Shown here in pieces: positions 26,183-35,437 of a stretch of 64,000 nucleotides of DNA. The notes below the pieces were generated by a model that saw nothing but the letters and a program-made list of their open reading frames with translations, was not told the origin of the DNA and made no database searches. A program made the translations under genes and the position numbers. The DNA is taken from NCBI GenBank assembly GCA_024224155.1, contig JAAENP010000050.1, positions 46,892 through 110,891 on the forward strand, written 5' to 3'. Numbering within the stretch: position 1 is the stretch's first letter; each line of letters opens with the position of its first letter. This stretch comes from a bacterium (lineage in GTDB: Bacteria > Acidobacteriota > Thermoanaerobaculia > Multivoradales > JAHEKO01).

Positions 26183-26386
26183 TCGTCACTGCCCAAAACC
26201 GCAAAAGACGGCTAGGCTCTATTAGACCGAAACAAGCCCATGCACTGTCTATGTACAACGCCACACAGGAATGGGTCTAAACGCGCTTATCTACGTGTGA
26301 AATCCTTCGCATCATGTTCAAGCCGTGAGCTGTACGATCCATGACCAGTCATCAGGGAAGTGTGGACTGACGAAAGGAACCCAACC

Positions 26387-26767
26387 GTGCGCAGTAGAAA
26401 GATCCTGATCGTCGACGATTCCAAGCTGATCCACAAGATGTTCGACGTCATGCTGCGCGGGCATGAATTGGTTCATGCGGTCGACGGAGTCGAAGGCCTC
26501 CAGAGACTGGCGGAGCACCCGGATGTGAATCTCATTCTGCTGGACATCAACATGCCGCGGATGAACGGACTCGAGTTCCTCGACGAGATCAAACGCAACC
26601 AGGCGCTGTCCGAGATTCCGGTCGTGGTGGTTTCGACCGAGGGCAAGGAAGAAGACACTCAGCGGGCGATCGATATGGGGGCGAGCGAATACATAACGAA
26701 ACCCTTCCGAGGCGAGAGCGTGCTCGAGGTCGTTTCCAAGATGACGATGAGTGGCGTCAGCGACTAG
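26387..26767 (+). CDS. CheY-like single-domain response regulator
   Basis: 126 residues from GTG 26387 (GAAAGGA upstream); GTG 26360 is an alternative whose purine stretch lies too close. A lone receiver: ILIVDDSKLIH (acidic pair), ILLDINMPRMNG (phospho-Asp), VVVVSTEG (Thr/Ser), EYITKPF (Lys). It is the likely output of the divergent CheA. Its stop TAG overlaps the next GTG by one base, so it is coupled to the GAF protein. Confidence 0.9.
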   Translation: MRSRKILIVDDSKLIHKMFDVMLRGHELVHAVDGVEGLQRLAEHPDVNLILLDINMPRMNGLEFLDEIKRNQALSEIPVVVVSTEGKEEDTQRAIDMGASEYITKPFRGESVLEVVSKMTMSGVSD

Positions 26768-27516
26768 TGAGAGTCGTGACCGAGGCGAACACGGAGAACC
26801 CCCAGCTCGACAGCGTCGTTGCCGAGCTTCAGGTAACTCTGGAGCGCGCCGGAAAACTCCTGGGCGTTCTCCAGGAACGCGTCCCGCAAGCCCAATGGAT
26901 CGAACCGGAGGCTTCGGGCCAGGTCGACAAGCTCAAGGCCAACCTGATTGCCGCCGAGCAGGACATGGACGAGCTGGCCACCCGGCTCGTGGACACCGAG
27001 AACCAGCGCGGCCGGCTCATGAACCTCTACGTTGCGACCTACCAGCTGCACGCGACGCTGGACGTCGAAGAGGTGACGACGACCATCGCCGAAATTTCGC
27101 GCGAGCTAGTGGGGGCCGAGAAGTTTGCGCTTCTTATGCGCGACGACGGCCACGCCAAGTGCGAGATCGCGCTGGCCCAGGGGCTCGACACCGACGACGA
27201 GCGCTTCGCCGGAGATTACTATCTAGGTGGCGATCCTCAGGTCGATCGAACCCTGCAAGACGGCGTCTTGCGAATGGACATCGAAGAGGGATCGGACGCG
27301 CTGGCGGTGGTGCCGCTGACCGTGCAGGGAGCGATCGTCGGCGCGGTCGTCGTGCTCAAGCTCTTCGATCACAAGAGTGCCTTCACGCCCGACGATCGCG
27401 ACCTCCTAGATCTTCTTGCCGCGCACGCGGCATCCGCCCTGCTTGCCGCGAGAATGTACTCGGCCACCGATCGCAAACTCAAGACTCTGGAGAACCTGGT
27501 CAAACTGGTTCGCTGA
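26767..27516 (+). CDS. Coiled-coil plus GAF-domain protein
   Basis: 249 residues, GTG start overlapping the previous stop. Residues ~15-85 form a coiled coil (ELQVTLERAGKLLGVLQERV and the stretch after it). Residues ~90-235 are a GAF domain: MNLYVATYQLHATLDVEEV, then KFALLMRDDG, VVPLTVQGAIVGAVVVLKLF and the final DRDLLDLLAAHAASAL helix. GAF domains sense small molecules or mediate dimerisation. No effector domain, so it probably modulates a partner, such as the neighbouring response regulator or DUF4388 protein. Confidence 0.8.
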   Translation: MRVVTEANTENPQLDSVVAELQVTLERAGKLLGVLQERVPQAQWIEPEASGQVDKLKANLIAAEQDMDELATRLVDTENQRGRLMNLYVATYQLHATLDVEEVTTTIAEISRELVGAEKFALLMRDDGHAKCEIALAQGLDTDDERFAGDYYLGGDPQVDRTLQDGVLRMDIEEGSDALAVVPLTVQGAIVGAVVVLKLFDHKSAFTPDDRDLLDLLAAHAASALLAARMYSATDRKLKTLENLVKLVR

Positions 27517-27531
27517 CCGGGCTGTTTCGTC

Positions 27532-29184
27532 ATGTCGATCTCGGGCAATCTCGAAGACGTTTCCGTTGCAGACGTCATGCAGTTTGTTCACTTGGGTGGG
27601 CGGAGCGGGACCCTGGCGATCGTGTCGGCCGATCGTCGGGCCGAAGTCGGTTTCCATCGCGGGCGCATTATCAGCGCCTGGACGCCGGAGTCGAAGCGCC
27701 TCGGTGACTATCTCCTGGAGAACGGTGCCATCGAGGAAACGACCCTGATGGAAGCCCTGACGAGGCAGGATCGAGAAGTGCCCAAGGTCTCTCTGGGAAA
27801 GGTCCTCGTGGGCATGGGGGTGATGACCAGGGACCAGTTGCGCGAGGTGATTGCCGATCAGATCGAGCACACGATCTACGATCTCGTGACCTGGAGCTCC
27901 GGCGATTTCGAGTTCGCCCTCAATGAGCTGCGGCCCGTGGACGACATCGCGGTCTACCCGGGCGACGTGCTCCCGGACATCAACCTGAACACTCAGATCG
28001 TGGTTCTGGAAGCGCTGCGGATCTTTGACGAAAAGAACCGCGATCGAGCGAGGGCCAAGGCGCAAGGCGAAACCCAAGAAGACACGACTCCACCAAGCGA
28101 AGTGGTCAAGTCCCCGGCGGTTTCTCATCCCGAGAGCGACATGGCCCTGGAGCGATTGGTTTCCGAGGAGAGCGAAGAGCAGCCCGGAGAGACGCGGCAG
28201 CGGAGCCGAAGCGAGCCGCTCGGCGGCGACGAACAGGAGTCGAAGCCGCGTTTTCAGGTCGTGACCGGAGACCGCTCGCTGATCGATGCGCTGCGCGAGC
28301 GGATTCCCGCACACGAGGTGACCATCGCCGAGGTCAAACTCTGGGATTCGGGCTTGACGTTGCCGGGCGAGTCTCCACCCGTCGTGCTCCTGGACCTTCG
28401 CGACGGCGCCATCGAGTTCTCGGACCTGGAGTCCTACTGCCGGGGCCGCACGCATGCGTCGATCCTGACCATTGCCGGCAATCCGGCTTCGACCGCTCGA
28501 CTCTACGAGGCCGGCGCGCTGGCCTCGGTGCCCCCGGATGGTGACGCGATCTATGCCTGCCTGGCCAGTGTTCTGCGGAGCCGGCGCGGGCGAGCCCGTA
28601 TCGTCAACGAGCAGTTCGAGACCAATGCGGGCTTTGCCAAGCTGCGCAGAGTCGTGGCCGACTTGAGGTCGGGTCTCCTGTCCGCCACCGTCGCGCTCAA
28701 TTTGATGCAGGTGATATCCGAATCGGTCGAGCGAGCCGTGATGTTCGTAGTCCGAGGCGAGCGCCTGGTGGCTCTCGGAGCCTTCGGCAGTGGTCCCGAC
28801 GGCACCTCGTTGGCTGAGGCGACTCATCATCTCGAGATTCCACTCAATTCTCGCAACGCCCTGTGCGAGGCCATTTCGGACGGCCGGGCTCGGTCCTTGA
28901 AGTTCGAGAACGCCGATCTCCCCGAGGAGTTCGCCGAGCGGATCGGCAAGCCGCGCACGGGTCAGATCGTGCTCTTCCCGGTGCTCGGGAGCCACAGGGT
29001 CAACTCTGTGGTCTACACCGACAATGGCCGGCTGAGCAGAGAAATCGAGGAGATCGAGATTCTGGAGCTCGCGGCGGCTCAGGTCGGGGTGGCCTTCGAG
29101 AATGAGGTGCTGCGGCGCAGAATGGACCGACTCGGCAGCCCGGAGAGGCCCGAGGAGACTGCTGCGATCAGCCAAATGCTATGA
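27532..29184 (+). CDS. DUF4388 (PATAN-like) protein with receiver-like and GAF-like regions
   Basis: 550 residues. N-terminal DUF4388/PATAN domain (~1-170): ISGNLEDVSVADVMQFVHLG, GTLAIVSADRR, then HRGRIISA. After a charged linker (~180-245) a region with VVLLDLRDG and an ILTIAGN strand looks like a degenerate receiver, and the C-terminal ~160 residues look GAF-like. PATAN proteins act with response regulators in twitching and gliding motility of cyanobacteria and Deltaproteobacteria, which supports a surface-motility or T4-pilus role for this chemosensory cluster (inference). 15 bases follow the GAF gene. Confidence 0.75.
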   Translation: MSISGNLEDVSVADVMQFVHLGGRSGTLAIVSADRRAEVGFHRGRIISAWTPESKRLGDYLLENGAIEETTLMEALTRQDREVPKVSLGKVLVGMGVMTRDQLREVIADQIEHTIYDLVTWSSGDFEFALNELRPVDDIAVYPGDVLPDINLNTQIVVLEALRIFDEKNRDRARAKAQGETQEDTTPPSEVVKSPAVSHPESDMALERLVSEESEEQPGETRQRSRSEPLGGDEQESKPRFQVVTGDRSLIDALRERIPAHEVTIAEVKLWDSGLTLPGESPPVVLLDLRDGAIEFSDLESYCRGRTHASILTIAGNPASTARLYEAGALASVPPDGDAIYACLASVLRSRRGRARIVNEQFETNAGFAKLRRVVADLRSGLLSATVALNLMQVISESVERAVMFVVRGERLVALGAFGSGPDGTSLAEATHHLEIPLNSRNALCEAISDGRARSLKFENADLPEEFAERIGKPRTGQIVLFPVLGSHRVNSVVYTDNGRLSREIEEIEILELAAAQVGVAFENEVLRRRMDRLGSPERPEETAAISQML

Positions 29185-29216
29185 TCAAAGGGAAATTCAG
29201 GAGGTTGGAGGTTTCA

Positions 29217-29708
29217 ATGCGCAGATTTCTAGTGATTGCGAGCTTGTTCGCCCTTATGGCTACCGGCCCCGTCGTTGCCGATGTCTTTACGGTGACCCTG
29301 ACGTCGGGCGCCACCTTCGTGACCCGGTATCAGCCTCAGCAAAGCGATACGCGAGAGGACCAGGTTCTTCTCCTGACCGAGTTCGGCAACTGGATCTTCC
29401 TGCCCAAGGAAGCGATCGTTTCGGTGGCCTCCGACACCGAGTCCAAGGGCTTTGGCACGGTGCTCGACAGCCAGACCATCGCGCTTGGGTGGATACCGCC
29501 CTCGATGCAATCGCAAGCCGATCCCGGGGCCGAGCTCGATCCGACCACCCGGCTGATCAACTTCATGCGCGAGCAAAACTCGGCCCCGCCGGCGCCGGTC
29601 TATTCCAACGACCTGGTAGTCGAGCCGAGCCAATCCACCGGGATTCCGATCGGCTTCACCAATCGGACGACGCCGCCTCTGGGAGCGACGCAGGGCCGCG
29701 TTCGCTAG
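29217..29708 (+). CDS. Hypothetical exported protein
   Basis: 163 residues from ATG 29217, which has GGAGG seven bases upstream; an earlier in-frame ATG (29181) would precede the signal peptide. The signal (~1-22) ends VVADVF. The mature part has a small beta domain (VTLTSGATFVTRYQP, WIFLPKEAIVSVASD) and a Pro/Thr-rich tail. Its fold recalls SH3-like or Hfq-like small barrels but I do not recognise a family. Placed 32 bases after the DUF4388 gene, probably same transcript. Confidence 0.65.
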   Translation: MRRFLVIASLFALMATGPVVADVFTVTLTSGATFVTRYQPQQSDTREDQVLLLTEFGNWIFLPKEAIVSVASDTESKGFGTVLDSQTIALGWIPPSMQSQADPGAELDPTTRLINFMREQNSAPPAPVYSNDLVVEPSQSTGIPIGFTNRTTPPLGATQGRVR

Positions 29709-29797
29709 ACTCGCACCACCTTGCTACGAATCCCTGGTGAATCGGCCAGGCTAGTAGTAGAGTCCGGTGGACCCGTAGTGCGGGTCTTTTGACAACT

Positions 29798-30002
29798 CAA
29801 GTGCCGTGGTGACCCGTTCGAGGGTCGAGCGCTCGCACATGGGTGCGATGCCGCTCCAGGGAAGTCGGTACCAAGCCGACGCGGTCCCCGCCACTGTAGC
29901 CGGGTACGAAACCGGGAACGCCACTCTGCGATGGCTCGACGCCACGCGCAGGGGAAGGTTCGGGAGTAGGAGGATCCGGGAGCCAGGAGACCTACCGCGG
30001 CA
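29798..30002 (+). ncRNA. Cobalamin (B12) riboswitch
   Basis: Conserved elements appear in order: a GTGCC box near 29801, AGGGAAGTCGGTACCAAGCC, CGCGGTCCCCGCCACTGT (core), GGAACGCCACT, GGGGAAGG, and the B12 box AGCCAGGAGACCTACC ending near 29996. It lies ~115 bases upstream of the btuB start on the same strand, and all genes behind it belong to B12 uptake. Coenzyme B12 binding would be expected to lower expression of the btu operon. End points are approximate. Confidence 0.92.
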
Positions 30003-30116
30003 CAAGACCGGGCTCGCTCGAAAACGGCGAGCCGATTCCCCCGGGGCGTGGGGAAGGATGTCTGCGCACAGAGTCGCAAACCTCTTTCCGGGTGCCCCTG
30101 CTCGAGGAGACTCGCC

Positions 30117-31937
30117 TTGCGCAGACAACCCCTACTTCTCTTAGCAACGCTGATCCTGCTGTTCGGCACGGCGAAGGCCTGGGCGCAAGGTGTCCCTGCT
30201 CAGGTAATCCAGGAGGTCCTGGTCGTAACCGCCGCTCTCGAAGGAGAGAGCCAGGAGAACCTGCCGGCCTCGGTCGAGGTTATCGACGCCGACGAGATCG
30301 AAGCTCGCCAGGCGACTTCGATCGCCGATCTGCTGACGACGGCCACCGGCGTTCATGTCGTGCGCTCGGGCTCGGCGGGCAAGGTGACGTCGATATTCTC
30401 GCGCGGCACCGAGTCCGATCACACCCTGGTGCTGTGGAACGGCGTCGAGCTCAACAATCCCTACTTCGGCGGATTCGACTGGGCCTTCCTGCCCACCGAA
30501 GGCGTCGACCGGGTCGAGATCGTGAGAGGACCGTTCAGTGCACTCCACGGGAGCGACGCCCTGGGGGGCGTGGTCCAGATTGTGCGCGGCCGGCAGAACG
30601 GAGGCGCGCTCCGGATGGAAGCGGGCGAGCGAGGCTACGGGCGTGCCGCGGTGAGCCTGGGGGCCGAGCTCGGCAACACCCGACTGGATCTAGCGGGCAA
30701 CTTCCGCGAAGGCGATGGCCTCGAGACCAACGACTTCTACCGTGGTGGGGAGTTGGTCGCCGGCTTGGAATGGAGTTTGAGCTCGCGAGCAACGCTCGGG
30801 CTTCTGACTCGGGTCAACGAGTCGAAGGTCGGCATCCCGGTGTCGTCCGGCCTGCCCTCGCCCGAGCGCACCATCGACTGGGGCGAGCGCCAGGTCGCCG
30901 TCCCCTTCCGCTGGGACTCCGGCAGCTGGAGTTTCGACGCGCAGCTCTCGAGCGTCAGCCTCGACTCTTCCTTTCGAGATCCCGAGGACGTTTTCGGGTT
31001 TACCGAATCGGACACCCGGTCCGAAGCGGATCGACTGCGCTCCCAGGCGACCTATCGCTTCGAACCCGGCTCCTGGCTGGCCTTCGGCGTCGAGATGGAG
31101 TGGCTCGAAGTCAGCGATCGCTCGATCTTCGGAGTCAATCTGGATCGGGCCCGCCAGCAAACCAGATCGACGTTCGGTCAGGCGTTGAAGAAGTTCGATT
31201 CCTTCACGCTCGACGTCGGAGCTCGTTTCGATCATTCCGACGTCTATGGCAGCCGGCTGACCCCGCGTGCGGGAGTGCTGCTGCCGATCGGGGAGACCGT
31301 ACGCGTGCGGGTGTCCTATGGCGAGGGCTTTCGGGCGCCCTCGCTGGGCGAGCTCTTCTTCCAGTTCTCCGGCAACGCCGACCTAGAGCCCGAGGAGAGC
31401 GAGAGCCTCGAGCTCGGCTCGGAGGTGGAGATCGGCAGATGGCGGCTCGAGCTGGTGGGCTTCGACAACCGGCTGACCAACCTGATCGATTTCGATTTTT
31501 CGACCTTGACCAATATCAACGTCGGCAAGGCTCGGACCCGTGGTTTGGAGACGCGCCTCGCCTTTCGGGGCAACCGCTACGCGGTGCGCGGCTCGGCGAC
31601 CCTGCTCGACGCCGAAGACGAGACCACCGGCTTGGCGCTTCTGCGCCGGCCGGACGAGAAGGTCTCGGTGGTTCTGAGCCGGCGCCAAAGGAAAACGAGC
31701 CTCTCCGCGACCGCGATCTACGTGGGAAGCCGAGACGATGTCGACCCGATCTCGTTCGCGCGCGCCGTCAACGAGAGCTATTTTAGGATGGATCTGGCTG
31801 TCGAGTGGCGCGCTTTCGATCGCTGGCAGCCCTACGCTCGACTCGAGAACACCCTCGACGAGAGCTATCAGGAGGCCCTCGGATTCCCGGCCGCTCCCAG
31901 GAGTCTGGTCGGTGGTTTCTCGGTCCGCTGGCGATGA
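30117..31937 (+). CDS. btuB: TonB-dependent vitamin B12 receptor BtuB
   Basis: 606 residues from TTG 30117 (GAGGAGACTCGCC upstream), which yields a proper signal peptide ending KAWAQG; starts farther upstream would put junk before it. TonB box-like QEVLVVTAA, plug domain (ASVEVIDADEIEARQATSIA, then TATGVHV, GVDRVEIVRGPFSALHGSDA), 22-strand barrel, and final strand ending FSVRWR, as required for outer-membrane insertion. BtuB identity comes from the riboswitch and the following BtuFDC genes. Length typical. Confidence 0.92.
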   Translation: MRRQPLLLLATLILLFGTAKAWAQGVPAQVIQEVLVVTAALEGESQENLPASVEVIDADEIEARQATSIADLLTTATGVHVVRSGSAGKVTSIFSRGTESDHTLVLWNGVELNNPYFGGFDWAFLPTEGVDRVEIVRGPFSALHGSDALGGVVQIVRGRQNGGALRMEAGERGYGRAAVSLGAELGNTRLDLAGNFREGDGLETNDFYRGGELVAGLEWSLSSRATLGLLTRVNESKVGIPVSSGLPSPERTIDWGERQVAVPFRWDSGSWSFDAQLSSVSLDSSFRDPEDVFGFTESDTRSEADRLRSQATYRFEPGSWLAFGVEMEWLEVSDRSIFGVNLDRARQQTRSTFGQALKKFDSFTLDVGARFDHSDVYGSRLTPRAGVLLPIGETVRVRVSYGEGFRAPSLGELFFQFSGNADLEPEESESLELGSEVEIGRWRLELVGFDNRLTNLIDFDFSTLTNINVGKARTRGLETRLAFRGNRYAVRGSATLLDAEDETTGLALLRRPDEKVSVVLSRRQRKTSLSATAIYVGSRDDVDPISFARAVNESYFRMDLAVEWRAFDRWQPYARLENTLDESYQEALGFPAAPRSLVGGFSVRWR

Positions 31938-32788
31938 GACTGTTGCTGCTCGCGCTCGTGCTCGCGCCGATCGTGGTTTCGTGCCGGCAGCCCGAGTTGA
32001 AGCACGAGGCGGTACCCGGGCGAATGGTCGCGGTGGCGCCGGGGATCGTCGAGACTCTCTTCGCGCTCGACCTGGGGGCGCGGGTGGTCGGGGTCGGCAA
32101 TTATGCCCACTGGCCTCCCGAAGTCGAGAACCTGCCTCGAATCGGCGGCCTCTACGATCCGCGATTCGAGACCATCGCGACCCTGGAGCCCGATCTGGCG
32201 ATCCTCGTGCCCAGCGAAGCCGAGCTCGCCCAGGCGCTCGAGCGGCTGGGTGTCGAGGTCATGATCGTGCCGCACGAATCGCTTGCCGATGTCGACGTGG
32301 CGATTGCCATGATCGCTGAGCGTGCGGGCGTGGCCGAGCGCGGCGAAGAGCTGATAGCGGACTTGAGACGGGGGCTGGAGCCACGCGCCGAGCCGCTCCA
32401 AGCAAGGGTTCTGCTCTCGGTGGCCCGTCAGCCGGGCCGCGCGGGGGAGATCTACGCCGCCGGGCCGCGCACCTTTCTCGGCGAGCTGCTGTCGCGACTC
32501 GGAGCCGCCAACGCGGCTTCGGACGGCGAGGAGCTCTATCCGCGTCTCGGCTTCGAGGAGGCCGTGATTCGGGCCCCGGAGGTCGTCCTCGAGCTGCAGC
32601 CGGAGGAGGTCGCGCCCGAGGACGAGGATGCCTGGACCGGAGACTGGCTCGAGGTCGCGGGTGACAGCGCCCCATGCGTCAAGATCGTCGATGGTAATCA
32701 CGTCTTGCTGCCCGGACCGAGAGTGGCCGAGCTCTATCGCGATCTCGAGGCCGCTCTGGTCTCGTGTGACCCCGGTAGGGCGTCATGA
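31934..32788 (+). CDS. btuF: BtuF-like cobalamin-binding lipoprotein
   Basis: 284 residues, start overlaps the btuB stop (ATGA). The signal ends in lipobox VVSC, so the binding protein is lipid-anchored in the periplasm. Features of the BtuF/FhuD class III binding fold: VAVAPGIVETLFALDLGARV, VGVGNYAHWPPEVENLPRIG, a backbone helix, then GPRTFLGELLSRLGAAN and a WEN-like end domain. Delivers B12 to BtuCD. Acidic EEV segments near 210-220 are lineage features. Confidence 0.88.
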   Translation: MRLLLLALVLAPIVVSCRQPELKHEAVPGRMVAVAPGIVETLFALDLGARVVGVGNYAHWPPEVENLPRIGGLYDPRFETIATLEPDLAILVPSEAELAQALERLGVEVMIVPHESLADVDVAIAMIAERAGVAERGEELIADLRRGLEPRAEPLQARVLLSVARQPGRAGEIYAAGPRTFLGELLSRLGAANAASDGEELYPRLGFEEAVIRAPEVVLELQPEEVAPEDEDAWTGDWLEVAGDSAPCVKIVDGNHVLLPGPRVAELYRDLEAALVSCDPGRAS

Positions 32789-33612
32789 CCGAGCTCCTCG
32801 CCGGTCGAGTCAGCTTCGAGGTCGCGGACCGCGCAATTCTGAACGACGTGGAGGTGAGTCTCCGAGAGGGCGAGAGCGTGGCGGTCGTGGGCACCAACGG
32901 GGCCGGCAAGACAACTTTGCTGCGTTTGCTGGCCAAGGTCCTCGAGCCCAGTCGCGGCGGTCTTACCTTCCGGGGCACCGCCTACTCCGAGTTGACGTCT
33001 CGTCAGCTCGCCGGCTCGCTGGCCTATGTTCCGCAGGTCCGGCCGGCGAGAGTTCCGCTGACGGTCCGCGATGTCGTTCTGCTCGGCCGCTATCCTCACA
33101 GCGGGCGCTGGTCGGTGGGCTACGAGGCTCGGGACTTCGAGGCCGCCGCCAGAGCGCTGGACGTGGTCGGCTCGAGCGAGCTCGCCGATCGACCGATGAG
33201 CGAGCTTTCCGGCGGCGAGCGCCAGGGCGTCTACATCGCCGCGGCCCTCGCCCAGGAGACCGAATGCCTGATCTTGGATGAGCCGACTACCTACCTCGAT
33301 CCCGGGCACCAGCGGCGCATCGCGCGTCTGCTCCATAAGCTCACTCACCAGGAGGGCCGGACACTGGTGTTCGCCAGCCACGACTTGAACCTCGCCTATG
33401 TGCTTGCCGACCGCGTGGTGGCGCTCTCGGCCGGCGAGGTCGCAGCCGCCGGATCGACGGTGGAAGTGCTCGACATGCCATTGCTCGAAGACCTCTATGG
33501 CGCGCCGTTTCATCTTTCGCGGCCCTTGGGTGGGCCGCCGGCTCACCCGGTAGTGGCCGTCGACCTCGATGCCGAATCGGCGGCTCCGGAGCTCGGGAGG
33601 CGGTCGAAGTGA
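32785..33612 (+). CDS. btuD: BtuD-like ABC transporter ATPase
   Basis: 275 residues, ATGA overlap with btuF. Walker A GTNGAGKTT, Q-loop in YVPQVRPARVPLTVRD, signature LSGGERQ, Walker B CLILDEPT, switch His in FASHDLN. Family length ~255; the ~25-residue C-terminal extension is extra. Energises the BtuC permease for B12 import. Confidence 0.92.
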   Translation: MTELLAGRVSFEVADRAILNDVEVSLREGESVAVVGTNGAGKTTLLRLLAKVLEPSRGGLTFRGTAYSELTSRQLAGSLAYVPQVRPARVPLTVRDVVLLGRYPHSGRWSVGYEARDFEAAARALDVVGSSELADRPMSELSGGERQGVYIAAALAQETECLILDEPTTYLDPGHQRRIARLLHKLTHQEGRTLVFASHDLNLAYVLADRVVALSAGEVAAAGSTVEVLDMPLLEDLYGAPFHLSRPLGGPPAHPVVAVDLDAESAAPELGRRSK

Positions 33613-34574
33613 AGCGTGGCTTCCTGTGGTCGGTGGCGGCGGTCTGGGTTGCGATCCTGCTGCTCGGCCCATTCGTCGGGGCTCACGAGGTTGGCTTCGA
33701 GGCGCTCGCATCCGGCGACGAGGTGGCCTCACGGGTTGTCTGGCAGCTTCGGCTTCCACGCCTACTCCTGGCGCTCCTGGCGGGCGGCGCCCTTGCGGTC
33801 TGTGGCGCGGCTTTTCAGACAATGTTCGGAAATCCGCTGGCCGAGCCCTACACCCTCGGCGTCGCCGGTGGCGCGGCGCTCGGTGCCGTGCTCGCGCAAC
33901 AGCTGGTGGCGGCCGCCAGTCTTGGTGGAGTTCCGGTGGTTCCGATCGCGAGTTTCGGCGGCGCGCTCGCGGCCAGCTCGGTGATCGTCTTCGTGGCGCG
34001 CAAGAGGTCCACCGCGACTCTGCTCCTGGCCGGTGTCGCGGTCGCGCTGACATCCTCGGCCCTGATTCTCTTCGTCCAGTATCTGGCGGATTTCTCGCGC
34101 ACCTTCCGCATGGTGCGCTGGATGATGGGCGGGCTGGCGGTGGTCGGATACCGCGAGGTGCTCTGGGTGGCTCCGTGGATCCTGCTCGGTGCGGCGGCGC
34201 TGCTGCTGATGCGGCGGGAGCTCGATCAGCTCGCCACCGGAGAAGAGCTGGCCGCGAGCCGGGGCGTCGATCTCGGGCGTCTCAGGATGTCGGTGGTGGC
34301 CGTGGTCTCGCTGGTGGTCGGCGCCCTGGTCGCGGTAACCGGGCCGATCGGCTTCGTGGGCCTGATCGTGCCGCACTGGGTGCGACGTGGTGTCGGCTTC
34401 GCCCATGCCTGGGTGCTGCCCGGGGCATTTCTGGCCGGCGGCGCGTTTCTGGCGCTCTGTGACCTCCTGGCTCGGCGCATTCTGGCACCGGCCGACCTGC
34501 CAGTGGGCGTGCTGACCGCAATCGTCGGCGGCCCGTTCTTCCTCTGGCTGCTGCTCCAGAAGGGGTATCGTTAG
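33609..34574 (+). CDS. btuC: BtuC-like FecCD-family permease
   Basis: 321 residues with about ten hydrophobic helices. Family motifs: RLPRLLLALLAGGALAVCGA, FGNPLAEPYTLGVAGGAALG, MMGGLA, and the coupling region VTGPIGFVGLIVPHWVRRGV. Start overlaps the btuD stop by four bases. Last transport gene of the riboswitch-controlled operon. Confidence 0.92.
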   Translation: MKRGFLWSVAAVWVAILLLGPFVGAHEVGFEALASGDEVASRVVWQLRLPRLLLALLAGGALAVCGAAFQTMFGNPLAEPYTLGVAGGAALGAVLAQQLVAAASLGGVPVVPIASFGGALAASSVIVFVARKRSTATLLLAGVAVALTSSALILFVQYLADFSRTFRMVRWMMGGLAVVGYREVLWVAPWILLGAAALLLMRRELDQLATGEELAASRGVDLGRLRMSVVAVVSLVVGALVAVTGPIGFVGLIVPHWVRRGVGFAHAWVLPGAFLAGGAFLALCDLLARRILAPADLPVGVLTAIVGGPFFLWLLLQKGYR

Positions 34575-34580
34575 CGGGCG

Positions 34581-35231
34581 GTGGAGACCTACCTTGCACG
34601 CATGGCGCCGGCGCCGGCCTTTCCTTCCAAGGTCATCGGCATCGGGCGAGGTTTCCGGGACCACGCCCTGGAGCTCGACAATCCGGTGCCGGAAAAGCCG
34701 CTGATCTTCTTGAAGGCCCCGTCTTCGTTACTCGAACCGGGTGGGGTGGTGGTTCTGCCGGGCCAGAGCGAGCGAGTCGACTTCGAGGGAGAGTTCGCGC
34801 TGGTGATCGGCCGCCGACTCAAGCGTGTGGAGCCGAAGCAAGCGCTGGAGGGCGTTCTCGGCGTCACGCTGGCGTGCGACGTCACCGCTCGCGATCTCCA
34901 GAAGCGCGACCGGACGTTTGCGCGCGCCAAGTCCTTCGACACGTTCTGTCCCCTGGGCCCGAGGTTGGTCACCGATCCCGATTGGGACGAGCTCGAGCTG
35001 GTGACTCGAGTCAACGGTAGGCCGAGGCAGCACGGCAGGTCACTCGACTTGATCTGGAGCTTCGGCGAGCTGGTGAGCTACGTTTGCAGCTGTATGACGT
35101 TGGAGCCCGGCGATCTGGTGCTTACCGGAACTCCTTCGGGGGTTGGTCCGCTGGCTGCGGGAGACCGGGTCGAGGTCTCCTCCCCTCAAATAGGAAGCCT
35201 CGAGTTCAGCGTTGCGGGCGCTCAAGGATGA
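34581..35231 (+). CDS. Fumarylacetoacetate hydrolase (FAH) family protein
   Basis: 216 residues from GTG 34581, six bases after btuC. FAH fold signatures: IGIGRGFRDHALEL, PLIFLKAPSSLLEPGG, metal-binding acidic cluster in DFEGEFALVIGRR, GVTLACDVTARDLQ, AKSFDTFCPLGP, and TGTPSGVG. Members act as acylpyruvases, 2-hydroxyhepta-2,4-diene-1,7-dioate isomerases or oxaloacetate decarboxylases; the exact substrate cannot be told. It may simply read through from the btu operon. Confidence 0.87.
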   Translation: METYLARMAPAPAFPSKVIGIGRGFRDHALELDNPVPEKPLIFLKAPSSLLEPGGVVVLPGQSERVDFEGEFALVIGRRLKRVEPKQALEGVLGVTLACDVTARDLQKRDRTFARAKSFDTFCPLGPRLVTDPDWDELELVTRVNGRPRQHGRSLDLIWSFGELVSYVCSCMTLEPGDLVLTGTPSGVGPLAAGDRVEVSSPQIGSLEFSVAGAQG

Positions 35232-35437
35232 AAAGGCGCATCGCTATCTGCGTGCTGGTCGGAGCGCTGGCCGGGTTGTTTCTCTACAAGCTGCGCGGCT
35301 TTTTTCCGGTCCATGCCTTCCTAGTCGGACTGGCTATTACCGCCCTTGCCTACAGCTTGCTCAGAGCTATCGACAATCTCCGTGGTGCTTCTCGGTACGG
35401 CTCGCCACGGGACCAGGAAGAGCGCCGCGACGAGTAG
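35228..35437 (+). CDS. Small membrane protein
   Basis: 69 residues, ATG overlapping the FAH stop. One or two transmembrane helices (RIAICVLVGALAGLFLYKL and FLVGLAITALAYSLL), then a charged tail. No family recognised. The last 117 bases overlap an opposite-strand small gene, so one of the two may be spurious; the coupled start favours this one. Confidence 0.5.
   Translation: MKRRIAICVLVGALAGLFLYKLRGFFPVHAFLVGLAITALAYSLLRAIDNLRGASRYGSPRDQEERRDE

Noticed and set aside
30092..31786. A 564-codon frame overlapping btuB
   Set aside because: Out-of-frame shadow of BtuB; Arg/Pro-rich, no motifs, while the btuB frame has plug and barrel features.
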